Notes: a model not told the origin generated them from the letters alone. Shown: positions 36,706 to 45,782, numbered from the stretch's first letter. The stretch: DNA of 64,000 nt from JACCVG01 sp963790245 (GCA_963790245.1 CAWBNP010000002.1:1860001-1924000), one strand, 5' to 3'. Made by a program: numbers and translations.

Positions 36706-37344
36706 GTGCCCGACGTGATCCTTCCCGTGCTCGACGAGGCCGAGGCGCTGCCCTGGGTGCTCAACCGGATGCCCGACGGCTATCGGCCGCTGGTCGTCGA
36801 CAACGGCTCGACCGACGGCTCGCCCAAGATCGCGCGAGAGCTCGGCGCCGAAGTCGTGCACGAGCCCGCTCGCGGCTTCGGCGCGGCTTGTTTCGCAGGC
36901 CTCTCCGCAGCTCGCAGCGATGTCGTGTGCTTCATGGACTGCGACGGGTCGCTCGACCCCCAGCAGCTCCCCCTCGTCACCGAACCGCTGAGCGGCAGCG
37001 CCGACCTGGTGCTCGGCCGGCGGCTCGCCGAGCCCGGCGCGTGGCCGGTCCACGCGCGGTTTGCCAACGCCGTGCTCGCCCGCGAGCTCCGGAGACGGAC
37101 CGGCGCGCCGCTGCGCGACCTCGGTCCGATGCGGGCGGCATCGCGCACCGGGCTGCTGGAGCTGGGAATCCGCGACCGCCGCTTCGGCTGGCCGCTTGAA
37201 ATGGTCCTGCGAGCGGCGCAGGCCGACTGGCGAATCGAGGAGGTCGGCGTCATCTACCGCGCGCGTAGCGGCCGCTCGAAAGTCACCGGCACCGTCCGGG
37301 GGACGGCTCGCGCAGTGCGGGATATGGCGGGTGCGCTTCGTTGA
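36706..37344 (+). CDS. Family 2 glycosyltransferase, DPM-like
   Basis: 212 residues. VILPVLDEAEALPWVL, LVVDNGSTDGSPKIAREL and CFMDCDGSLDPQQL are GT2 motifs; the last holds the DxD-type metal ligands. No membrane helix is present, so it is a soluble polyprenyl-phosphate glycosyltransferase or nucleotide-sugar transferase. The start is GTG. Its stop overlaps the TTG start of the next gene by 4 bases, coupling it to the TIGR04282-type fusion. Confidence 0.85.
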   Translation: MPDVILPVLDEAEALPWVLNRMPDGYRPLVVDNGSTDGSPKIARELGAEVVHEPARGFGAACFAGLSAARSDVVCFMDCDGSLDPQQLPLVTEPLSGSADLVLGRRLAEPGAWPVHARFANAVLARELRRRTGAPLRDLGPMRAASRTGLLELGIRDRRFGWPLEMVLRAAQADWRIEEVGVIYRARSGRSKVTGTVRGTARAVRDMAGALR

Positions 37345-38954
37345 CGGCGCTTGTCGTGATCGCCAAGGCCCCCGAAGCCGGCCGTTCAAAGACGCGGCTC
37401 TGCCCGCCGTGCACGCCTGAGCAGGCCGCCGAGCTCGCCGAGGCCGCGCTGCGAGACACACTCGCGGCGGTCGAGGAGGTGCGCGGTGCGCGCCGTCGCG
37501 TGATCGTGCTCGACGGGAAGACCGGTGACTGGCTGCCGAGCGGTTTCGAGGTGATCCCCCAGCGCTCAGGTGAGTTCGCCGAGCGGCTCGCCGGTGCCGC
37601 CGAGGACGTCGGCGCTCCGCTGCTGATCATCGGCATGGACACGCCCCAGGTGACCGCCGAACTGCTCGACGCCGCGCTGGCCGCGCTGCAGCAGGAGGGG
37701 ATCGATGCGTGCCTCGGCCCCGCGCTCGACGGGGGCTACTGGGCGATCGGACTGCGAGGCAGCGTTAACGGCGTCTTCGATGGCGTGCCGATGAGCAGCT
37801 CCGAGACCTGCGCGAGGCAGGGTGCGCGGCTCGAGCGGCTCGGCCTCCGCTACACGGAGCTTCCGGCGCTGCGCGACGTCGACACCTTCGAGGACGCACG
37901 CGCGATCGCCAACGAACCGGCCGCCCGGCGTTTCGGCGCAGCGCTCGCGAGGCTGTCGGTTCTGGCCGCGGCGCTGGCGCTGGCCGGCTGCGGCTCCTCC
38001 CAGACCTTCCCGCCTGCCGCCGAGCCCGCCGTCAGCCCTCCACTCACGCAGATCCCGGCGGGCACCGTGATCGACCTCGGCGAGGGCGAGCCGGAGGGAA
38101 TCGTCGCCGACACGGAGACCGGCATCGTCGCGATCGGGGTGCGCAACCCGGACGGGCTTGCGCTGTACGACAGCGAACGCGAGCGGTTCGGCAAGACCAT
38201 CGAGCTTTCCGAGTCGCCGCGCCACCTCCAGCTCGCGGGCCCCGGTGGCCCGGTGCTGGTGCCCGCCGAGCGCTCGAACGAGCTGATCGAGGTCGACCTC
38301 CCCGAGGGCAGGATCAGCGAAGAAACCGGGGTCGGCGAGTTCCCGCACGACGCCACGGCGGTCGGCAACCGGATCTTCGTCGGCGATGAGATGGGCGACA
38401 CGATTTCCGTGATCGAGGCAGGACGCGTGATCGGGAAGCTCATTGCACCCGCCCAGCCTGGTGGACTCGCCGCGGCCGGCGAGCTGGTCGGAGTGATCGC
38501 CGTCGCCGAACGGGTGCTCGAGGTCTATGACGCGAACACCCTCGGGTCGGTCGGCTCGGCCAATGCCGGCGTCGGGCCGACGCACGTCGTCGGAGCGCCC
38601 GAAGGGCGGTTCTACGTCACCGACACCCAGGGCGATGCCCTGCTCAGCTTTCGGACCGAGCCGCGCGTCCAGCTCGTTGACCGCGTCAATCTGCCGGGCA
38701 CTCCCTACGGCATCGCCGTCGATCCGCTGGGGCGCCGGCTATACGTGACGCTTACGGAGACCAACGAACTGGTGGAGTACAGGATCACCGGAATGTCGCC
38801 CACGGAGGTCGCGCGCTTTCCGACGGTCCGCCAGCCGAACACCGTCGCGGTCGACGGGCGACGTGGCCGCGTGTTCGTCGCGAGCCGCGTCGACCGGCAA
38901 CTGCAGGCGATTGAATTAGGCGCCGAGCGGGATGGCCCGAGTCTTTCGAAGTGA
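37341..38954 (+). CDS. TIGR04282-type transferase fused to lipoprotein-like beta-propeller
   Basis: 537 residues in one frame. Residues 1-200 form a DUF2064/TIGR04282 nucleotidyl- or glycosyltransferase-like domain (VVIAKAPEAGRSKTRL, LIIGMDTPQVT, LDGGYWAIGL, RDVDTFEDA). Directly after it comes a hydrophobic helix ending in a lipobox-like LALAGCGSS (about 206-222), then roughly 310 residues of YVTN/NHL-like propeller repeats (GEPEGIVADTETGIVAIGVRN, GRFYVTDTQGDALLSF, PYGIAVDPLGRRLYVTLTETNELV). I find no ATG, GTG or TTG close before the helix that would start a separate lipoprotein. The topology would put the propeller outside. A missed frameshift joining two genes is the alternative. Confidence 0.7.
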   Translation: MTALVVIAKAPEAGRSKTRLCPPCTPEQAAELAEAALRDTLAAVEEVRGARRRVIVLDGKTGDWLPSGFEVIPQRSGEFAERLAGAAEDVGAPLLIIGMDTPQVTAELLDAALAALQQEGIDACLGPALDGGYWAIGLRGSVNGVFDGVPMSSSETCARQGARLERLGLRYTELPALRDVDTFEDARAIANEPAARRFGAALARLSVLAAALALAGCGSSQTFPPAAEPAVSPPLTQIPAGTVIDLGEGEPEGIVADTETGIVAIGVRNPDGLALYDSERERFGKTIELSESPRHLQLAGPGGPVLVPAERSNELIEVDLPEGRISEETGVGEFPHDATAVGNRIFVGDEMGDTISVIEAGRVIGKLIAPAQPGGLAAAGELVGVIAVAERVLEVYDANTLGSVGSANAGVGPTHVVGAPEGRFYVTDTQGDALLSFRTEPRVQLVDRVNLPGTPYGIAVDPLGRRLYVTLTETNELVEYRITGMSPTEVARFPTVRQPNTVAVDGRRGRVFVASRVDRQLQAIELGAERDGPSLSK

Positions 38955-39019
38955 CGGCAGGGTTGATCGAACGCGCGGCCGAGGAATCTTCTGCCCTGCT
39001 GCGGGTCGTAAGCGATTCG

Positions 39020-39469
39020 TCACGCGGCCGCGAGCGGCGATCCGTACCAGGACACGACGTGCGTGACCGGAATGTCGAAGCGCTCGCGCGCCCGGGCGAT
39101 GAGGTTCCGCTCGAGCCAGTGCGAGTGCTCCTCGGGATGGGTCGAGATGACGATCTCGTGGGCCGCGAACTCGGCCAGCGTGTCGCCGATCGCCTGGATC
39201 GGGTCGGCGTCGCCGACGGCACCGCGCGCGGCCAGGCCGAGTTTGGCCAGTTCGGCAATCGCCGTCGCGAGTCGCTGCTCGGCGGCGCGGAGCGCCCCAT
39301 CGGTGTCGGAGACGTAGTGGCGCAGACGGGAATTGAGCGCGGGCGCGACGATCAGCACGTCGGCGTCTTTGCCCTCCGCGCTCTTGGCTACCTGTTCGTG
39401 CAGGTCTCCGCACGGGCAGGTCTTGTCAGCGATCACGAGGATCCTGGTCTTGACGAGCGAGGGGGACAT
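39020..39469 (-). CDS. UspA-like stress protein
   Basis: 149 residues. RILVIADKTCPCGDLHEQVAK at the N-terminus and VGDADPIQAIGDTLAEFAAHEIVISTHPEE give the alpha/beta hinge of universal-stress-like proteins; the usual GxxGxxxxG-S nucleotide loop is replaced by HSHWLERNLIARARERF. The AAGGAG ribosome site 7 bases before the ATG at 39469 fixes the start. The role is unknown. It lies downstream of the radical SAM gene on the same strand with a 124-base gap. Confidence 0.75.
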   Translation of the reverse strand: MSPSLVKTRILVIADKTCPCGDLHEQVAKSAEGKDADVLIVAPALNSRLRHYVSDTDGALRAAEQRLATAIAELAKLGLAARGAVGDADPIQAIGDTLAEFAAHEIVISTHPEEHSHWLERNLIARARERFDIPVTHVVSWYGSPLAAA

Positions 39470-39593
39470 GACAACTCCTTGGGTCGGGTCAGGCATGCAA
39501 TCGATCTTCCTCGCCAGTCCTGAACAGGCCCTTACGGCACGGCCCCCGTCTCGCTTTCGGATCAGTCCTCGCGCAGCCCGACCCGGCGTCAGC

Positions 39594-40421
39594 TCAAGTG
39601 CAACGAAAAGCCTCGAGCGCAGCAGACCGATCGCGGAGTGGATCGTTCAGCGTCGCGCGAATTACGGCGAGTGTCGTCACGACCGGGAGCGGCTCGGAGG
39701 AGACCTGCATCGCCGGGTCGGCCACGGCTACGGGATGCCACCACGCACCGTCGACCGCGAGCGTCGGCTCAGGCCACAGCGAGTCGATCCCGAGTGCGAC
39801 GCCCCATTCGGCGAAGCCGGTCCTGGCGATCCGCCGGATGAGGCGATCCTCGGGCGGAATCCCCTCCGCGTCCAGCCGCGCGTGCAGTCCGTGCTCCTCG
39901 TCGCGATCGCTCTCGTCGATCGTCGCGGCGATCTTGACCGTGAAGCCGAGCTCGCGGAGTAGTCCGATCCCCGCGAGGGCGCGATCAAAGCTGCCCTCCC
40001 CACGGTGGCGGTCGTGCAGCGCGGGGGTTCCGGAGTCCAGCGAGACCTGCATCGTGATTAGCGAGGGGTCCATCCCCTCGAGCGCGCGCCGGCGCGAGCC
40101 GCGGTCCAGAAGCATCGCGTTGGTCAGGATCGTCAGCGGCAGGAAGCGGACAAGCGCGTCGGTGATCGCCTTGATGCCGGGGTGGAGAAACGGCTCGCCT
40201 CCGGTGAGCAGGAGCTCACGGCCGCCGAGGCCCGCGAACTCCTCGACGGCGCGTGCCGCCACCTCGACCGGCAGCTGACGCGCGCTCGCCTGGGGCGAGG
40301 ACTCCGCGCAGCAGTAGTCACAGGCCAGGTTGCAGTTGAAGTTGGAGTAGAGCCAGAGGCGGGTGCCGAGCTCGGGGGCGCCGCCGGCAACAGACTGCTC
40401 CTGCTCTTCGGTCGCGGTCAT
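39594..40421 (-). CDS. Short radical SAM protein
   Basis: 275 residues. The cluster motif is CNLACDYC (CX3CX2C) followed by the SAM-binding LLTGGEPFLHP, and MQVSLDSGTPALHDRHRG gives the usual strand-4 block, so this is a MoaA/NifB-like core. There are no later Cys-rich SPASM or twitch motifs: apart from the cluster region there is one Cys near the C-terminus (FRCT). The ATG at 40421 is preferred; upstream ATGs at 40442 and 40484 are possible. It is divergent from the PhnD-like operon, 118 bases apart. The substrate is unknown. Confidence 0.88.
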   Translation of the reverse strand: MTATEEQEQSVAGGAPELGTRLWLYSNFNCNLACDYCCAESSPQASARQLPVEVAARAVEEFAGLGGRELLLTGGEPFLHPGIKAITDALVRFLPLTILTNAMLLDRGSRRRALEGMDPSLITMQVSLDSGTPALHDRHRGEGSFDRALAGIGLLRELGFTVKIAATIDESDRDEEHGLHARLDAEGIPPEDRLIRRIARTGFAEWGVALGIDSLWPEPTLAVDGAWWHPVAVADPAMQVSSEPLPVVTTLAVIRATLNDPLRDRSAALEAFRCT

Positions 40422-40539
40422 GCTCACCGGTGCAGTATCCATCCTGGAGCCCGAAATGCGCAATCGGCAAGGAAGTCGTAACAATGCATCGTCAGAGTGG
40501 TCGCCGAATCCGACTGAGGACAGAGAGAGAGGGACTCAG

Positions 40540-41367
40540 ATGCGCCGCGAGCCTTACCGACTGGGAGCAGTCGTCTACCACCCGAAGGTCAAATCGATCT
40601 GGGAACAGTTTGGGGCCTGGTTCGGCGAGCAGGGCTACTCGATCGATGTGACCTACTTCGATGACTACGAGCGCCAGGTCGACGCCCTGATCGATGGAGA
40701 GCTCGACGCAGCGTGGAACACGAACCTTGCCTTCGTGCACTGCCTCGGGCGAACCGGAGGGGCGGTTCACGCGATTGCGATGCGTGACACCGACCTCGGC
40801 TGGACGAGCCACATCGTCGCGCTGCGCGATAGCGGGATCGGCGGTCTGGAAGATCTCTCCGGCAAGCGGGTCGGGTTCGGCGACGCCGATTCGCCGCAGG
40901 CGCACATCCTGCCGGTCCACGCGCTTCGGACCCAGGGCTTCGATCCTGACAAGGAGCTTCTCGCGACACGACTCGACCGGGACCTCGGCAAGCACGGCGA
41001 CACGGGCGGCGCGGAGCTGGCGCAGCTCGCCCGTCTTCGCTCGGGCGAGCTCGACGGTGCGGTCGTGTCGAGCGTGACACTTGACGCGGTTCAGAGGCTG
41101 GGCGACGGCGATGACCTGCGCGTCGTCTGGACCTCCCCCGAGTTCCCGCACTGCAACTTCACGGTGCTCGATTCCTCGACGGCCGATCACGAGCAGTTCG
41201 CCGAGCTGCTGCTGGCGATGGATGCATCCGATCCGAAGCTCTGCGAGCCGATGGAGCTCGAGTACGTAAATCAGTGGATCTCCGCGGAGGAGGCCGGCTA
41301 CGCGGACCTGATCGCCGCGGTCGGCGCCGGCCCGATCGTGGTCGGCGACACGGAGGTACCGGCTTGA
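40540..41367 (+). CDS. PhnD-like substrate-binding-fold protein without signal peptide
   Basis: 275 residues of the phosphate/phosphite/phosphonate binding-protein fold (type 2 periplasmic). WEQFGAWFGEQGYSIDVTYFDDYERQVDALIDGELDAAWNTNLAFV and LEDLSGKRVGFGDADSPQAHILPVHAL are the typical two-lobe signatures. The N-terminus, MRREPYRLGAVVYHP, has no signal sequence or lipobox, so it should be cytoplasmic, and no ABC permease or ATPase is nearby. The start is ATG behind GAGAGAGAGGGA. Its TGA overlaps the TTG of the DoxX gene by 4 bases, so the genes are coupled. Confidence 0.85.
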   Translation: MRREPYRLGAVVYHPKVKSIWEQFGAWFGEQGYSIDVTYFDDYERQVDALIDGELDAAWNTNLAFVHCLGRTGGAVHAIAMRDTDLGWTSHIVALRDSGIGGLEDLSGKRVGFGDADSPQAHILPVHALRTQGFDPDKELLATRLDRDLGKHGDTGGAELAQLARLRSGELDGAVVSSVTLDAVQRLGDGDDLRVVWTSPEFPHCNFTVLDSSTADHEQFAELLLAMDASDPKLCEPMELEYVNQWISAEEAGYADLIAAVGAGPIVVGDTEVPA

Positions 41368-41912
41368 GCGCCGTGGCAGACCCGGCGCGCGGTGGCGGTG
41401 CGATTGCGTCCGCCGCGGACCGTTTGACGCGTGCCACGCCGGTGATCCTGCGCCTCGCCGTGGGGTTTCTCTGGCTGCAGAACTCGGGCTGGAAGGTGCC
41501 GCCCGATTTCGGGCAGGAGGCGGGCCGCGGTCTCTACGCCTTTACGAACGCCGCCGTCGAATACCCGGTCTTCGGACCGTTCTCCTGGCTCGTAGAGCAG
41601 GTCGTACTGCCGAACTTCGTGATTTTCGGTTGGGCCGTGCTGATCCTCGAGGCCTCGCTCGGTGCGTTCCTGCTGCTCGGCCTGGCAACACGCTTCTGGG
41701 CTCTGGTCGGCGTCGGGCAATCGGTCGCAATCGGTCTGTCTGTTTCCTTCGCACCGCACGAGTGGCCCTGGACGTATGTCCTGATGGTGCTCGCCAACCT
41801 CGCGATTTTCGCGATGGCGGCGGGTCGCACATTCGGGCTTGACGGGGTTTTGCGGCCAGGCTGGCAGCGGTCACGAGCGAAGCTAGCCAGAGCGCTGGAG
41901 CTCGCGTCATGA
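41364..41912 (+). CDS. DoxX-family membrane protein
   Basis: 182 residues with four transmembrane helices. RLAVGFLWLQNSGWKVPPDFG and GWAVLILEASLGAFLLLGLATRFWALVG are DoxX-like. Family members are redox or thiosulfate-related subunits or unknown. The start TTG overlaps the PhnD-like stop; a GTG 9 bases later is an alternative. Its stop overlaps the next ATG (ATGA). The tight coupling with a cytoplasmic binding-fold protein is unusual. Confidence 0.82.
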   Translation: MSAVADPARGGGAIASAADRLTRATPVILRLAVGFLWLQNSGWKVPPDFGQEAGRGLYAFTNAAVEYPVFGPFSWLVEQVVLPNFVIFGWAVLILEASLGAFLLLGLATRFWALVGVGQSVAIGLSVSFAPHEWPWTYVLMVLANLAIFAMAAGRTFGLDGVLRPGWQRSRAKLARALELAS

Positions 41913-42319
41913 GTGCCGATCTGGCGCGTCCGGTGATGACCCTCTCGGGGGCAGGCCTCGTGATCGGGCTGATCGCCCTGATCGCCTCCTCGGGCGGCTC
42001 GTTCGCCGGTCCGGAAGGTGCTCTGCTTCCCGTACAGCTCGGGTTCTACTCGCCGGCCGGGGCGGTCGTGACGCTCGTGCTCGCGGCGATCGCGCTGCTG
42101 GGCGGAGTCGCGCGCCAGCCGGTGATCGTCGCCGTCGCGGGCGTCGGCTTCCTGCTCGCCGCGGTGCTCGTTCTGTTCCAGGCCGGCTCGGAGACGAACT
42201 GGCTCGGCGGGCGCGGATCTACGATGTCCTTCTTCATTGCGATGGGGGTCGGCCTTCTGGTGCTCGCCGTCTCGAGTCGCACGACCGCACCGCCGAGCTC
42301 CGGCGACTCGCTCGGGTAG
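41909..42319 (+). CDS. Four-helix membrane protein, unknown function
   Basis: 136 residues with four hydrophobic helices (about 11-28, 51-68, 73-92 and 106-121) and a short polar tail. It starts at an ATG overlapping the DoxX stop by 4 bases, making it the third coupled gene of the PhnD-like operon. No family is recognised. The MFS gene follows after 42 bases. Confidence 0.7.
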   Translation: MSADLARPVMTLSGAGLVIGLIALIASSGGSFAGPEGALLPVQLGFYSPAGAVVTLVLAAIALLGGVARQPVIVAVAGVGFLLAAVLVLFQAGSETNWLGGRGSTMSFFIAMGVGLLVLAVSSRTTAPPSSGDSLG

Positions 42320-42361
42320 GCCCGAATCTCTGACCGGCTAGACAGCTCACCATGGCGGCCG

Positions 42362-43669
42362 ATGCACACCCGAATCGCGGGCGCGCTCGGAATCGGCTGG
42401 ATGCTCGATGCCTTCGAGGTCCAGATCATCGGCAGCCTGATCCCGTCGATCGCGGCTGAGTTCGGGCTCTCGCAGACCCAGCAGGTCGCCGTGTTCGTGA
42501 TCTGGTTCGTCGGGATCATGCTCGGCGCGCTGATCTTCGGCTATCTGGCCGATCGCGTCGGACGCCGCCGCCTGTTCGTGGCGACGCTCGTCATGTACTC
42601 GATCGCCGCCGTGCTGACCGCGCTGTCGCCCAACTACGCGATCTTCATGGTGTTCCGGTTCATCACCGCGCTCGGCGTCGGCGGCGAGTACTCGGCCGTC
42701 TGCTCTGCGATCTCGGAGTTCCTCCCAGCGCGCAATCGCGGCCGGATCGGCGCCGTCGTGATGAACTTCTGGGCGCTCGGGGGCATCCTCGCAGGGCTCG
42801 TCTCGATCCTCTTTATTTCTGCCCTGCTCGGCGAAGAGGGATGGCGCTACGCGCTTCTGTTCGGCGCGCTGAGCGGGGTGTACGGGCTCTACGCGCGACG
42901 GCTGATCCCCGAGTCGCCGCGCTGGCTGGCTGCCCGGGGACGCGCGGCCGAGGCCAACGCCGCGATCACCGAGATCACCGGGATCGAGCGCGAGACAGCG
43001 GTGTTTGCGCCGGCCGAGCTGAATCGCTCGCTGCGAGCGAATCTCTCCGAGCTCTGGCAGCGCCACCGCGGCCGCCTGTTATTCGGCATGGCACTCGACT
43101 TCTCCGAGGCTGCCGGCTACTACGGGCTGTTCACGTTCCTGGCCGTCTTCATCCTCGTCCCGGGAGTGGTGGATGTGGCGCCCAGCACGGTGCCCTACTA
43201 CTTCCTGATCGCCAACGTGGGAGCGCTCGCCGGTGGCTTCCTGGTGGCGTGGTTACTCGATCGCGCCGGGCGCAAACCGACGGTCACCTTCTCCTACCTG
43301 TTCGCCGCTATCTCGGTCATCGTGCTCGCCGCCGTGGCGACGACCGGCTCTCCGGTCGCCACGCTGTTCGCGTTCACGGGGGCTGTCTTTTTCGCCACCT
43401 GCGCCTGGGTCTCGGCCTACCCGACGTTCTCCGAACTCTTTCCGACCCACCTCCGGGCGACCGGTATCGGAGCCAGCGTGGCCGTCGGGCGAACGGGCGC
43501 GATCATCGGTCAGATCGTGCTCGCCGAGCTCGCCCTGTCATTCGGGTTGTGGTCGGCATTCCTGCTGCTGGCCGGCTTCTGGCTGATCGGGGCCCTGGCC
43601 GGGCTGATCTGGTGGATCCGCGGAGTCGAGGCGCGCGGAATGACGCTGGAGGCGCTCGCGGAAGCCTAG
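42362..43669 (+). CDS. MFS transporter
   Basis: 435 residues, twelve predicted helices. The loop 2-3 motif GYLADRVGRRRLF and the later LLDRAGRKPTVTFSYL are canonical MFS signatures; RFITALGVGGEYSAVCSAISEFLPARNRGR matches the aromatic-acid/sialate proton symporter branch. It probably imports an organic acid. It follows the PhnD-like/DoxX genes by 42 bases and precedes the alpha/beta hydrolase by 38 bases on the same strand, which may make a substrate its common theme. Confidence 0.88.
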   Translation: MHTRIAGALGIGWMLDAFEVQIIGSLIPSIAAEFGLSQTQQVAVFVIWFVGIMLGALIFGYLADRVGRRRLFVATLVMYSIAAVLTALSPNYAIFMVFRFITALGVGGEYSAVCSAISEFLPARNRGRIGAVVMNFWALGGILAGLVSILFISALLGEEGWRYALLFGALSGVYGLYARRLIPESPRWLAARGRAAEANAAITEITGIERETAVFAPAELNRSLRANLSELWQRHRGRLLFGMALDFSEAAGYYGLFTFLAVFILVPGVVDVAPSTVPYYFLIANVGALAGGFLVAWLLDRAGRKPTVTFSYLFAAISVIVLAAVATTGSPVATLFAFTGAVFFATCAWVSAYPTFSELFPTHLRATGIGASVAVGRTGAIIGQIVLAELALSFGLWSAFLLLAGFWLIGALAGLIWWIRGVEARGMTLEALAEA

Positions 43670-43707
43670 TCCTGCTCGCGGGCGGGCGGCTCCCTAGGCT
43701 GCGACTC

Positions 43708-44580
43708 ATGAGCGCCTCGACAGTGATCGCGCAACACCGGACTGCCGGGCGGGAGTTCACTGCGGCCGGCCTGCGCTCGTTCGTGCTCGACGAGGGTGAC
43801 GGAGAGACCGTGCTCTGTCTTCACGGCGTACCCGCCTCGGCGTTCCTCTACCGCAAGGTGGTGCCGGAGCTGGCTGCTCGGGGTTTGCGGGGCGTCGCAT
43901 TTGACCTGCCGGGCCTCGGGCTCGCCGATCGTCCTGTCGATTTCGACTACAGCTGGACCGGGCTGGGCGAGTTCTGTGCGGCGGCCGTGGATGCGCTCGA
44001 ACTCGATCGTTTCCACCTGGTCGTCCACGACATCGGGGGACCGGTCGGCTTCGAGTTGATCGCCCGGATGCCGGAGCGGATCCGCTCGCTGTTGATCCTC
44101 AACACGATCGTCGAGGTCGCGAGCTTCAAGCGGCCATGGTCGATGGAACCGTTCGCTCACCGCCGGATCGGCGAGCTCTACCTGCGCGGCCTGACCAAGC
44201 CGGCGTTCCGCGTCCTGATGGCCCTCCAGGGCATCGGCGATCGCTCGAGGGTGCCCTCGGAGGAGATCGATGCCTACGTCGAGCTGCTGAAGCGGGAGGA
44301 CTCCGGGCGCGCGTTCCTTCAGATCATGCGTGGCTTCGAGCGCACGGCCGACAAACAGCGGCTCTACGAGCGAGTGCTGGCCGAGGCGAGCTTTCCGGTC
44401 CGCGTGCTTTGGGGAGCCGATGATCCGGCGCTGGCGCTGGCGACCAAGGGCGAGCAGGCGCGCCGCGCCGCCGGGGTGGAGCGGGTGCACACCGTTCCCG
44501 CCAAGCACTTCCTGCAGGAGGATCAGCCGGGAGCAGTTGCAGAGCACGTCGCGGCGCTTGCCGCAGGCCCGGCCGGCTAG
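43708..44580 (+). CDS. Alpha/beta hydrolase, haloalkane-dehalogenase-like
   Basis: 290 residues. CLHGVPASAFLYRKVVPEL is the oxyanion loop and VVHDIGGPVGFEL places Asp at the nucleophile elbow, as in haloalkane and fluoroacetate dehalogenases and epoxide hydrolases rather than Ser esterases. VRVLWGADDPAL and AKHFLQEDQPGAVAEHV supply the acid and the His. Dehalogenation itself is not proven. ATG 43708 begins MSASTVIAQH. It is convergent with the histidine-kinase gene, overlapping by 4 bases. Confidence 0.85.
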   Translation: MSASTVIAQHRTAGREFTAAGLRSFVLDEGDGETVLCLHGVPASAFLYRKVVPELAARGLRGVAFDLPGLGLADRPVDFDYSWTGLGEFCAAAVDALELDRFHLVVHDIGGPVGFELIARMPERIRSLLILNTIVEVASFKRPWSMEPFAHRRIGELYLRGLTKPAFRVLMALQGIGDRSRVPSEEIDAYVELLKREDSGRAFLQIMRGFERTADKQRLYERVLAEASFPVRVLWGADDPALALATKGEQARRAAGVERVHTVPAKHFLQEDQPGAVAEHVAALAAGPAG

Positions 44581-45782
44581 GCCGGAACCCGGCGGGTCGG
44601 CAAGCTCAGCCGTACTCGCGTTCCCGAGGTCGACTCGGCCAGCCAGATCCTCCCACCGTGGGCCTCGATGATCGCGCGGCTGATCGCGAGCCCGAGCCCG
44701 GCGCCGTCGCCGGCGCGTGAGCGGGCGCCGCGGAAGAACGGCTCGAAGACCCGTTCGCGGTCGATCAGCTCGATCCCCTCGCCGGAGTCGGCGATCTCGA
44801 GTTCGACGTGATCGCCGGCAGCTTCGGCGAGCACCCAGACGCTGCCGTCGGAAGGGGTGTGACGAATCGCGTTCTGGAGCAGGTTGAACAGCACGCGCTG
44901 CAGCTTCTCCGGGTTCGCCTGTGCCGCCCCTGCCCCCGATGCGATCGTGCTGATCAACTTGATCCGCTTGGCCCGTGCCTGCGGCTGGAGCGTCTCGACC
45001 GCGTCGTCGACCAGCTCGCGAAGTTCCACCTGCTGCAGCGACAGCTCGATCTCGCCGGCTTCGAGCCGGGAGAGCTCGAAGAGATCGTCGATCAGGTGGC
45101 CCAGCGATCTGATCTGGGCCGAGATCTCGCCCAGGTAGCGGGTTCGCTCCTCCGGACGGGCTACATCGTCCTTGATCGCCTCCGACAAGAGCCGCAGCGA
45201 GGTAAGTGGGGTCCGCAGATCGTGTGAGACGGCGGCGATCAGATCGCGGTGCGCCTGCCAGGCCGCGTCGCGCTCGGCTTCCCGGGCCGCGAGCATCGCG
45301 CCCGCTTTCGTGGCCGCGTCCGCCAACTCGGCGAGCTCGTCGGCGCCGCTCGTCGATGCGCATACCCCGGGCCTTCCTTCGCCGACGGCCTCGACGGCGC
45401 CCTTCACCGCCTCAACGTCGCGCAGGACGTCGGCCGCCAGCAGCGAGGCCGAGTAGGCGCCGAGCGCCGCGGAGAAGATCAGCAGCAGGGCGAGCACGAG
45501 CGCGTCGTGCGGCGAAACGAACATCGCCAAGGCCACCGCGCCGATACCAGCCAGGCTGACTCCGATAGCCAAGCCCACTCCGACCTGGAACTGGCGCCGC
45601 AGCGATCCCAGCTGGGCCCGACGCGCCGCGACGGTATGGGCGAGAGCGAGCTGGAGCGCGCCGACGGCCAGCAGCAGGATGACGGTCGCCAGCCCGTCGC
45701 GAGGAGCGATCAGGATCGCGCAGGTCGCCCCGCCGAGCAGGGCCAGCACGATGACCAGAGCAGCTCCGCGCGCCGGGCTCAC
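44577..45782 (-). CDS. Sensor histidine kinase
   Basis: 401 residues. The N-terminal region has several hydrophobic helices (about 5-55 and 66-125), then a HAMP-like segment, the phospho-acceptor His in AAVSHDLRTPLTSLRLLSEA, N box LFNLLQNAIRHTP, G1 IADSGEGIELID and G2 GDGAGLGLAISRAI. It should autophosphorylate and pass the phosphate to the response regulator upstream, with which it overlaps by 4 bases. The sensory input is unknown; no large extracellular domain is visible. Confidence 0.9.
   Translation of the reverse strand: MSPARGAALVIVLALLGGATCAILIAPRDGLATVILLLAVGALQLALAHTVAARRAQLGSLRRQFQVGVGLAIGVSLAGIGAVALAMFVSPHDALVLALLLIFSAALGAYSASLLAADVLRDVEAVKGAVEAVGEGRPGVCASTSGADELAELADAATKAGAMLAAREAERDAAWQAHRDLIAAVSHDLRTPLTSLRLLSEAIKDDVARPEERTRYLGEISAQIRSLGHLIDDLFELSRLEAGEIELSLQQVELRELVDDAVETLQPQARAKRIKLISTIASGAGAAQANPEKLQRVLFNLLQNAIRHTPSDGSVWVLAEAAGDHVELEIADSGEGIELIDRERVFEPFFRGARSRAGDGAGLGLAISRAIIEAHGGRIWLAESTSGTRVRLSLPTRRVPA

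Noticed and set aside
39470..39593. Peptide precursor for the radical SAM gene (RiPP idea)
   Set aside because: Neither this gap nor 40422-40539 holds a plausible short leader-core ORF with a ribosome site; the enzyme also lacks SPASM cysteines.
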